Positions 57,510-64,000 of a DNA stretch of 64,000 nucleotides are shown piece after piece. The DNA lies in contig NZ_CP035501.1 in assembly GCF_004135585.1 (NCBI RefSeq), forward strand, positions 1,909,001-1,973,000. Reading direction: 5' to 3'. The stretch comes from Sphingosinicella sp. BN140058 (lineage in GTDB: Bacteria; Pseudomonadota; Alphaproteobacteria; Sphingomonadales; Sphingomonadaceae). The translations under genes and the position numbers were made by a program. The notes beneath the pieces were generated by a model that worked only from the letters and a program-made list of their open reading frames with translations, was not told where the DNA came from and searched no databases. Numbering within the stretch: position 1 is the stretch's first letter; every line of letters begins with the position of its first letter.

Positions 57510-59615
57510 ATGAGCGTACGCATGTCCATCGGTTCCGCGGAGCCATTGCCCGTCAGCAGCCCGGTTGCGACCAGCGACGAGGCGGCGGAGCGGCCGCGGG
57601 TGCTGGTCGTTGACGACGACGAACGCAACCTGCTCGCCATCCGCACCGTGCTCGAGGATGTCGGCGACATCGTCGAGGCGCGCTCCGGCGAAGAGGCGCT
57701 TCGCCACCTGCTCAAGGGCGACTTCGCGGTCATCCTGCTCGACGTCTACATGCCGGGCATCGACGGCTACGAGACCGCCCAGATCATCCGCAGCCGCGAG
57801 CAGACCAAGCGCATCCCGATCGTCTTCCTGTCGGCGGTCAACAAGGAGACGGAGCACCTCATCCGCGGCTATTCGATGGGCGCGGTCGACTATGTCTTCA
57901 AGCCGGTCGATCCGGTCGTGCTGCGCTCCAAGGTCGCGGTGTTCGTCGATCTGTTCGCAATGCGGAAGGAGATTCAGCGCAAGGCGCGCCAGGAACAGGC
58001 TCTGCTCGATGCCAATTTGCGCGCCAATGCCGAACGGCTGCGGGTGGAGCAGGAGTTGCGCCTCGCCGAACAGCGCCAGGCCGCGATCATCCAGTCGCTG
58101 CCGATCGTGCTCTATCTCGAAGCGCTGGATGCCCAGCCGCGCCGCCCGAAGTTCGTCGGCGGCAATTTCTCGGCGCTGACCGGCTATGAATATGAAGCGC
58201 TGGACAGCAATCCCGGCCTGTGGATCGAACGGCTGCATGCCGACGACCGGGAGCGGGTGGTGGCGGCGATCTCGAGCAGGCCGACAGGGCGTTCGCTCGC
58301 CGTGGAATATCGCTGGCAATGCGCCGACGGCCAGTACCGGCATTTCCTCGATCAGGCGGTTCTGCTGCGCGGACCGGACGGAACGCCGATCGAATATGCC
58401 GGCACCCTGCTCGACGTCACCGATCGCAAGGAGCTGGAAAGCCAGCTCGTCCAGGCCCGGAAAATGGACGCGATCGGCAAACTGACCGGGGGCATCGCGC
58501 ACGATTTCAACAACCTTCTTGCTGCCGTGCTTGGCGGGCTGGGGCTCATCGAGCGCCGGGTGCCGCTCGCCGACGAGCAGCTCAAGATCCTGACGATGAC
58601 CAAGCGCGCGGCCGAACAGGGTTCCGACCTGGTCGGCCGGCTGCTCGCCTTTGCCCGGCGGCAGCAGCTGGAGCCCGCCTGCATCCAGATCGAAACGCTC
58701 GCCGAGGCGGTCACCGATCTTCTCGCCCATACGCTCGGCGGCCTCGTCGAGCTCGAATGGGCGATGACCGACGATTTGTGGTGCGCCTTCGCCGATCAGG
58801 CGCAGCTCGAGCTCGCCTTGATGAACCTGATCATCAACGCCCGAGACGCGATGCCGGACGGCGGCACCATTTCGGTGCGTGCGGAGAACCGGATTGCTTC
58901 GGCGGATCCGGACCACGGTCTCGCCCCGGGCGACTATGTGGTGCTGACCGTGGCCGACACCGGCTGCGGCATAGCGCCCGAGCTGCTCGAACAGGTGATG
59001 GAGCCGTTCTTCACCACCAAGGATGTCGGCAAGGGTACCGGCCTCGGTCTCTCGATGGTCTACGGCTTCGCCAAGCAATCGGGCGGCGCGTTTCGAATGG
59101 ACAGCGAAGTCGGTGTCGGCACGCGCGCGGAAATCTGGCTGCCCCGCGCCGAGGAGCAGCGCGAAACCGGCGATGACGATGCGGAACGCCGCAGGACGAC
59201 GGAAAAGGCATCGACAGCGCTGCGCATCCTGCTGGTCGACGACCATGATGGCGTTCGGGCAACCACGTCCGCATTGCTGTCCGACCTTGGTCATGTGGTC
59301 GTCGAGGCAGCCGACGGACGCGAGGTGCTCGCCCTCTTCGAAGAGAGCAGCGAAGATTACGACCTGCTGATTACCGATTACGCCATGCCCCACATCTCCG
59401 GTGCCGAAGTGATCAGGCAGGTGCGGGAGCGACGTCCCGATCTGCCGGCAATCATCATCACCGGCTATGCGGATGCGCAATCGATCGCGAAACGTCCCGA
59501 GAACGTGCTGGTCCTCTCGAAGCCGTTCACCCCGGATCAGCTGTGCCATGCCGTCGCCGGAAGCGCCCACAGCGAGCAGACGGCTGTGCCGTCGCCGATT
59601 CCGTCCGAGGCGTGA
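57510..59615 (+). CDS. Hybrid histidine kinase: REC-PAS-HisKA-HATPase-REC
   Basis: 701 residues; ATG one base after the preceding stop, so translationally coupled. N-terminal receiver with [15 protein letters not shown] and Asp near 78 ([14 protein letters not shown]); coiled coil; PAS/PAC (about 200-310); HWE/HisKA-type His331 in [11 protein letters not shown]; HATPase ([26 protein letters not shown]); C-terminal receiver with [11 protein letters not shown] and [14 protein letters not shown]. It may receive phosphate from the poly-HAMP kinase through its N-terminal receiver. Output partner is unknown. Confidence 0.93.
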   Translation: MSVRMSIGSAEPLPVSSPVATSDEAAERPRVLVVDDDERNLLAIRTVLEDVGDIVEARSGEEALRHLLKGDFAVILLDVYMPGIDGYETAQIIRSREQTKRIPIVFLSAVNKETEHLIRGYSMGAVDYVFKPVDPVVLRSKVAVFVDLFAMRKEIQRKARQEQALLDANLRANAERLRVEQELRLAEQRQAAIIQSLPIVLYLEALDAQPRRPKFVGGNFSALTGYEYEALDSNPGLWIERLHADDRERVVAAISSRPTGRSLAVEYRWQCADGQYRHFLDQAVLLRGPDGTPIEYAGTLLDVTDRKELESQLVQARKMDAIGKLTGGIAHDFNNLLAAVLGGLGLIERRVPLADEQLKILTMTKRAAEQGSDLVGRLLAFARRQQLEPACIQIETLAEAVTDLLAHTLGGLVELEWAMTDDLWCAFADQAQLELALMNLIINARDAMPDGGTISVRAENRIASADPDHGLAPGDYVVLTVADTGCGIAPELLEQVMEPFFTTKDVGKGTGLGLSMVYGFAKQSGGAFRMDSEVGVGTRAEIWLPRAEEQRETGDDDAERRRTTEKASTALRILLVDDHDGVRATTSALLSDLGHVVVEAADGREVLALFEESSEDYDLLITDYAMPHISGAEVIRQVRERRPDLPAIIITGYADAQSIAKRPENVLVLSKPFTPDQLCHAVAGSAHSEQTAVPSPIPSEA

Positions 59616-59637
59616 GGCCGGGCTGGCGCCTGTGAAA

Positions 59638-59667
59638 AGCCCCAGCCCCTTGGGAGGGGCCGGGGCT
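59638..59667 (+). terminator. Hairpin after the kinase operon
   Basis: AGCCCCAGCCCCT and AGGGGCCGGGGCT pair with one mismatch around TGGG. No T tract. Its GC-rich palindromic form resembles the repeats within putA. Confidence 0.5.
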
Positions 59668-60031
59668 GGTGGTGATCAGCGGGTGGGGGAGGTCTGATCA
59701 CCCGGGGGGGGGACTGGTCGAACGAAGCGTCTTCCATAGGGTTCCATGCGGAACGCCTTCTGTGTGCCTTCCTTTGCGGAACCGAGATAGCCGGTTTTGG
59801 TCCGAATTGGATCGCACCCGAGCAGCCCGGCCGCAGCAGCCCGATGTCGAGCGGGCAATCGAGGCTGCCCACGTCGCAAAACCGATCGGGCACCTGTCGG
59901 GCGAAAGCATTGAAAAGGCGCGGCGTCTGAGGACAGACCAGCAGAAGCGGCTCCGTCACGGCAAGTGCGCGCGAAACGTCGGTGATCTACCCTCCACTTC
60001 GGACGAAATCGCAGGATGCGGCCGTGCCAAC
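59668..60031. other. Gene-free stretch after the kinase operon
   Basis: About 360 bases. Open frames occur on both strands but none shows a family signature or a good ribosome binding site. A run of nine G lies near 59704-59712. Confidence 0.45.
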
Positions 60032-60262
60032 TCAATAGGCCACGGAGCGAAGCGGCACGCGCAAGATCGTTCGATGACGCTCATCCTCGACTTCGATCCA
60101 GCCGCGTTGCGGCAATTCCTCGGCACTGAGTTGCTTCCGAACGATCGCGCGCGCAGCACGCAGCGCTTCCTGATGCGCTGCCGTTCGGTCTCGGCAATAT
60201 TCGCCGACGACGTCGGTAGCCTCGAAGCGATCGCAGCAGACGTTGAAATAATAACGCGGCAC
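60032..60262 (-). CDS. DUF6894 family small protein
   Basis: 76 residues from a GTG at 60262. Opening PRYYFNVCCDRFEATDVVGEYC, central AAHQEALRAARAIVRKQLS and closing GWIEVEDERHRTILRVPL match the short DUF6894 family common in rhizobia and sphingomonads. Function unknown. Monocistronic. Confidence 0.75.
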   Translation of the reverse strand: MPRYYFNVCCDRFEATDVVGEYCRDRTAAHQEALRAARAIVRKQLSAEELPQRGWIEVEDERHRTILRVPLRSVAY

Positions 60263-60411
60263 GATGGCCCAACGCGCGCCGTCCGAAAGCTTTCCCTTTA
60301 CGGCCTTTGTTACAGGTGCCCCGCGGCCGTGGATCGACGCCGCCAGGACTTCGTTGAGGAAAACGGTGCCCTGCCGATACGGGCTGCCGATCCCTCTGCA
60401 AGGAGCACGTC

Positions 60412-61032
60412 ATGACGCTACGCGCGATCGCCCTCAACTGCAGCCTCAAGGCCGGAGGAGATGAAGGATCGTCCACCGACAAGATGATCGGCCTGCTGGC
60501 CTCCGCTCTTGGCCGACACGACGTCACCCTCGCCGAGACGATCAGGCTGGCGGATCACGACGTGAAGCCCGGCGTCGTATCCGATGCAGGGGCCGGGGAT
60601 GCCTGGCCCGATATTCGTCGCCGCATCCTCGACGCCGACATCCTCATCTTCGGGACCCCGATCTGGCTCGGCCAGATGTCGAGCATCGCCAAACGCGCAC
60701 TCGAGCGGATGGACGCCTTTCTGAGCGAAACCGACACGCTCGGACGGACTCCGAGCTTCGGCAAGGTCGCCGTCGCAGCGATCGTCGGCAACGAGGATGG
60801 CGCCCATCGCATCACCGCCGATCTTTTTCAGGCCTTGAACGACGTCGGCTGGACGATTCCGGCGGCGGGCGCCTGCTATTGGGTCGGTGAAGCGATGGCG
60901 AAGACCGACTTCAAGGACTTGCCCCAGGTGCCGGATCAGGTGGCGTCGACGGCTGAGATGCTTGCCGCTAACGCCGCGCATCTCGCCTCATTGCTGAAGG
61001 ATGCAACCTATCCAGGCGTCCCCCAATCCTAG
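60412..61032 (+). CDS. Flavodoxin-like NAD(P)H-dependent FMN reductase
   Basis: 206 residues; ATG at 60412 after AAGGAG. Flavodoxin-like fold: LNCSLKAGGDEGSSTDKM binds the FMN phosphate, and DILIFGTPIWLGQMSSIAKRALERMD is the usual second loop. It reduces FMN or quinones using NAD(P)H; the physiological substrate is not clear. Its 3' end overlaps the opposing pncA by four bases. Confidence 0.85.
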   Translation: MTLRAIALNCSLKAGGDEGSSTDKMIGLLASALGRHDVTLAETIRLADHDVKPGVVSDAGAGDAWPDIRRRILDADILIFGTPIWLGQMSSIAKRALERMDAFLSETDTLGRTPSFGKVAVAAIVGNEDGAHRITADLFQALNDVGWTIPAAGACYWVGEAMAKTDFKDLPQVPDQVASTAEMLAANAAHLASLLKDATYPGVPQS

Positions 61033-61670
61033 AGAATGGCGACGCCTGCTTCCGCGAATTGCCGTTCCGCCGCATCGACGGTGGTGCCGCCGCCATCACC
61101 AGCGGGCATTGCGATCGCGCGGGTGAGATCCTTGGCGATCACCGACGCAAAGCCTTCGCGCACCGCATCGAGCGCGGAATAAGCGACGCAAAAATCATAA
61201 GCGAGGCCGACGAAGACGCAGCGCGACACCTTCTTGTCGCGCAGATAGCCGGCAAGCCCGGTCGCGGTGCTGCGATCATTTTCGTAGAAGGCCGAGTAGG
61301 AATCGACCGCCGGATTGGTGCCCTTGCGCAAGATCAGATCGGCGCGATCGAGGGCGGCGGCAAGGCCCGGGTGGAAATCGGCCCCGGCCGTGCCCTGCAC
61401 ACAGTGATCGGGCCACAGCACCTGGGCTCCATAGGGCATTTCGGCGGTGCCGAACGCTACGCCGCCCTGATGGTTGCTGGCAAACGACTTGTGGCCGCGC
61501 GGGTGCCAATCCTGGGTGACCACCACCAGCGGAAACCGGGCGGCAAGATTACCGATCGCCGCCATGATCTCGTCGCCGCCGTCTACCGCGAGCGCGCCGC
61601 CCGGACAGAAATCATTCTGAGGATCGACGATCACGAGTGCGTCGCCGGGGCGGATATCCAGATCGATCAC
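61029..61670 (-). CDS. pncA: Nicotinamidase/pyrazinamidase
   Basis: 213 residues from a GTG at 61670 with AAGGAAG upstream. Catalytic triad: Asp16 in IVDPQNDFCPGG, the Lys in LRKGTNPAVDSYSAF, and the Cys in AYDFCVAYS. Metal-site residues lie in TQDWHPRGHKSFA. It hydrolyses nicotinamide to nicotinate for NAD salvage. Confidence 0.94.
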   Translation of the reverse strand: MIDLDIRPGDALVIVDPQNDFCPGGALAVDGGDEIMAAIGNLAARFPLVVVTQDWHPRGHKSFASNHQGGVAFGTAEMPYGAQVLWPDHCVQGTAGADFHPGLAAALDRADLILRKGTNPAVDSYSAFYENDRSTATGLAGYLRDKKVSRCVFVGLAYDFCVAYSALDAVREGFASVIAKDLTRAIAMPAGDGGGTTVDAAERQFAEAGVAIL

Positions 61671-61864
61671 GAGCGGCTTCCTTCGCTGTCCAAGGCCCGC
61701 TTAGCCCGCCATTTCGCACTCCGCCAGCGGCTTACGCACTAGCCCTTAGAGTAGATTTCCGCGCTTACCCGTTAACCCGTCAACAGGCATCAGAGACCTC
61801 ATCGGGAGCGATCGAACGCGAGAGTCGGGCTCTTCCACAGACAAGTCAATTCATGAGGTCCGAG

Positions 61865-62566
61865 ATGCGTATACTTGTTGTCGAGCCGGATGCCGTGATG
61901 CGTAACCGCATCGAATTGTCGATGCGCGCCGAGGGCTTCAATGTCGAGGCGGTCGCCGACGGCGACGATGCTCTCGATCTCGCCCGTTCCTTCGAGTTCA
62001 GCGTGATCGTTACCGAGCTCAACCTTACCGATCTTCACGGCTTCGATCTGATCAAGAAGATCCGCGGTGCCAAGGTCAAGACCCCGATCCTGGTGCTGAG
62101 CACCGTCGACAGCACCGATGCCAAGGTTTCCGCCTTCGGGCACGGCGCCGACGACTATGTGGTGAAGCCGTTCCACCGCAGCGAGCTTGCCGCCCGTCTG
62201 CGCGCGCTGGTTCGCCGCTCCTCCGGCCATGCCGACCGTAATGTTCGCGTCGGCGGCCTCACCATCGATCTCGACGGCAAGACGGTCGAACTCGACGGCA
62301 GCCGCGTCGATCTGACCGCCAAGGAATATGCGGTGCTCGAACTGCTCGCCCTCCGTCAGGGCCGGCCGATCCCGAAGGAGACCTTCCTCGATCACGTCTA
62401 TGGCCACATGGACGAGCCGATCAGCAAGGTGATCGACGTCTACATCTGCCGCCTGCGCAAGAAGCTGTCCGTCACCAGCAGCGGCGAGAGCTATATCGGA
62501 ACCCTGCGCGGCCGCGGCTATGTGCTGCGCGAGCCAGAGCAGGAGCAGCGCCTCCTCGCCGCCTGA
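61865..62566 (+). CDS. CtrA-like response regulator with non-phosphorylatable receiver (Glu51)
   Basis: 233 residues from the ATG at 61865, preceded by GAGG; it aligns end to end with Caulobacter CtrA. An OmpR-type winged helix forms the C-terminal half ([45 protein letters not shown]). In the receiver the position of Asp51 is Glu ([14 protein letters not shown]) and the acidic pair is Glu7-Pro8 instead of Glu-Asp, while the Lys in DDYVVKPFH is kept. Glu at 51 imitates the phosphorylated state in CtrA, so it may be constitutively active. It lies 100 bases upstream of the ftsZ-like gene. Confidence 0.88.
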   Translation: MRILVVEPDAVMRNRIELSMRAEGFNVEAVADGDDALDLARSFEFSVIVTELNLTDLHGFDLIKKIRGAKVKTPILVLSTVDSTDAKVSAFGHGADDYVVKPFHRSELAARLRALVRRSSGHADRNVRVGGLTIDLDGKTVELDGSRVDLTAKEYAVLELLALRQGRPIPKETFLDHVYGHMDEPISKVIDVYICRLRKKLSVTSSGESYIGTLRGRGYVLREPEQEQRLLAA

Positions 62567-62584
62567 TCCGTCTTCACACCATTG

Positions 62585-62604
62585 CCCGCGCCGTCCGGCG
62601 CGGG
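62585..62604 (+). terminator. Hairpin between the CtrA-like and ftsZ-like genes
   Basis: CCCGCGCC at 62585-62592 and GGCGCGGG at 62597-62604 with a 4-base loop. No T tract, so partial termination or processing is possible. Confidence 0.45.
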
Positions 62605-62666
62605 TCGATCCTCGCGATCCGACCGTGCCGCCCTGCGGCCTGTCTCCTCGAAAAGGTATGCTTCCC

Positions 62667-64000
62667 ATGTTCGATATCGATCCGCGTCCCAATCCCGAGC
62701 TTCGTCCGCGCATCTGTGTGATCGGCGTCGGCGGCGCCGGCGGCAATGCCGTCGCCAACATGGTCCGCGGTGGTGTCGAGGGCGTCGACTTCGTGGTCGC
62801 CAATACCGACGCCCAGGCGCTGAACGTGTCGCCTGCCGACACCCGTATCCAGCTCGGCCGCGGCGCCACCCAGGGGCTCGGCGCCGGCGCGCAGGCCGAG
62901 GTCGGCCGCATCGCCGCCGAAGAATCGATCGAGGAGATCGAGCATGCTCTGGAAGGCGCCCATATGTGCTTCGTCGCCGCGGGCATGGGTGGCGGCACCG
63001 GCACCGGTGCCGCGCCGGTAATCGCCGCCGCCGCCCGCGCCAAGGGCATTCTGACCATCGGAGTCGTCACCAAGCCGTTCGCATTCGAGGGCCGCAAGCG
63101 CAGCCAGGCCGCCGAACAGGGGCTCGAGGCACTGAAGAAGAGCGTCGACACGCTGATCGTCATCCCGAACCAGAATCTGTTTCGCGTCGCGAGCCCGGAC
63201 ACCACCTTCCGCGACGCCTTCCGCATGGCCGACGAAGTGCTGGAACATGGCGTCCGCAGCATCACCGACCTGATCATGATGCCCGGCGTCATCAATCTCG
63301 ATTTCGCCGACATTCGCGCGATCATGTCGTGGATGGGCAAGGCGATGCTCGGCACCGGCGAGGCCAGCGGGCCGCATCGCGCGATCGAAGCCGCGGAAGC
63401 GGCGATCGCCAATCCGCTGCTCGACGGCGCGATCGACGGCGCCAAGGGCCTGATCATCTCGATCACCGGCGGCGACGACATGCGCCTGATGGAGATCGAC
63501 GAGGCCGCCAACCACATCAAGAACGTCGTCGATGCCGACGCCGACATCATCTGGGGTTCCTCCTTCCTGCCCGAGCTCGAAGGACGAATCCGGGTCTCGG
63601 TGGTCGCGACCGGGATCGAATCCGCCGTCGTCCAGAGCGAAGGCAAACCGCACGCGGCAGCCGATGTCCAAGCGCCTGCCGTCAAGTCCTTCGCGCCTTC
63701 GAAATCCGCCCCGCAGCGCCCGGCCGCACCCGCGCCGGTTACGCAGGCCAGTGCGCCCGCGCCGGCACAGCAGGCACCGCAGCCGCCGATCGCCGCCATG
63801 CCCACGACACCGATCGCGCCGCCTGCACCGTTGAATCCGCCCGCTTCTGTATTGGCGCCGCCCGAGCACCGGCCGATCGCGACCGCAGCACCGGCAGCGC
63901 CCGCGATCATCCGCGAGGCGGAAGCGCAGCGCATGTGGGTGACGCCCGGCAAGATCGCCGCTCCGGCATCGCGCCTCGACTCCAAGGACGAGGGCCGCGG
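62667..64000 (+). CDS. ftsZ: FtsZ-like tubulin-family cell division GTPase, 3' end cut by window edge
   Basis: The first 444 residues are visible. The ATG at 62667 is chosen over one nine bases earlier because AAAGG lies at proper spacing. GTP-binding loops: [12 protein letters not shown], the tubulin signature [12 protein letters not shown], and the T7 catalytic loop [12 protein letters not shown] Pro/Ala-rich linker starts near residue 335. No ftsA or ftsQ lies upstream, as they would in a division cluster; the neighbour is the CtrA-like gene. It may be a second FtsZ. Whether a canonical copy exists elsewhere cannot be seen here. Confidence 0.9.
   Translation, partial: MFDIDPRPNPELRPRICVIGVGGAGGNAVANMVRGGVEGVDFVVANTDAQALNVSPADTRIQLGRGATQGLGAGAQAEVGRIAAEESIEEIEHALEGAHMCFVAAGMGGGTGTGAAPVIAAAARAKGILTIGVVTKPFAFEGRKRSQAAEQGLEALKKSVDTLIVIPNQNLFRVASPDTTFRDAFRMADEVLEHGVRSITDLIMMPGVINLDFADIRAIMSWMGKAMLGTGEASGPHRAIEAAEAAIANPLLDGAIDGAKGLIISITGGDDMRLMEIDEAANHIKNVVDADADIIWGSSFLPELEGRIRVSVVATGIESAVVQSEGKPHAAADVQAPAVKSFAPSKSAPQRPAAPAPVTQASAPAPAQQAPQPPIAAMPTTPIAPPAPLNPPASVLAPPEHRPIATAAPAAPAIIREAEAQRMWVTPGKIAAPASRLDSKDEGR

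Noticed and set aside
59537..60035. Open frames of 119-140 codons on the minus strand after the kinase operon
   Set aside because: They overlap the kinase 3' end or each other in different frames, run through the hairpin at 59638 and show no recognisable domain.
61740..61800. Possible CtrA box near GTTAACCCGTCAAC
   Set aside because: It does not fit TTAA-N7-TTAA; the spacing is wrong and one half is changed.

Overview
The window is high-GC DNA with dense, short-spaced genes on both strands. Gene content points to an alphaproteobacterium of the sphingomonad type: a tonB-exbB-exbD-exbD operon, a CtrA-family regulator, a TonB-dependent receptor, an intracellular PHB depolymerase, and Lrp/PutA, DUF455, DUF1285 and DUF6894 families. 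Many genes overlap by ATGA or GTGA. No rRNA, tRNA, CRISPR array, insertion sequence or prophage was seen. The sequence is chromosomal in character and is cut at both ends, inside an RND permease on the left and an ftsZ-like gene on the right.

Layout. 1-4861: leftward RND efflux operon (small unknown protein, adaptor, permease), divergent from a TetR repressor with a large palindromic operator between them. 5.6-8.2 kb: ArsM-like methyltransferase, mscL, BI-1 membrane protein. 8.6-12.2 kb: putA and a divergent Lrp-type regulator. 12.4-15.4 kb: MaoC, CMD-family, thiolase and DUF1232 genes in an overlapping run, then two small genes. 15.5-19.1 kb: VOC protein, PhaZ depolymerase, ABC exporter. 19.4-22 kb: TonB energiser operon. 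23-28.4 kb: folB with a pteridine-reductase-like SDR, then DUF1285-nudix-cca, and a PAS-GGDEF-EAL protein. 28.5-32.7 kb: parC, a DUF4349 lipoprotein, a GcvA-like LysR regulator. 32.8-35.4 kb: two micro-proteins and a formamidase-like lipoprotein with kynureninase. 35.5-40.5 kb: S9 peptidase, purC, M23 peptidase, DUF455. 40.5-45 kb: aromatic amino acid block, aroF-trpE-trpG leftward and phhA rightward. 45-52 kb: TonB receptor, bcp, glnE, a small protein, and a wHTH/two-membrane-protein operon. 52-59.6 kb: a 1797-residue poly-HAMP hybrid kinase and a second hybrid kinase. 60-64 kb: DUF6894, flavin reductase, pncA, a CtrA-like regulator and an ftsZ-like gene.

Most notable. The region between aroF and phhA (43.7-44.25 kb) appears to hold two head-to-head ribosome-mediated attenuators. 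The leftward one encodes a Trp-rich leader peptide before aroF-trpEG. The rightward one encodes a leader peptide with Tyr-Thr-Tyr-Tyr-Tyr before phenylalanine hydroxylase, the enzyme that makes tyrosine. At the right edge a CtrA homologue has Glu at the position of the phosphorylated Asp51 and has lost part of the metal site. It lies directly upstream of an ftsZ-like gene that is outside any visible division cluster. Other points of interest are a 22-codon gene with a near-perfect ribosome binding site, palindromic repeats built in frame into PutA, and nine tandem 276-bp HAMP units in the large kinase.
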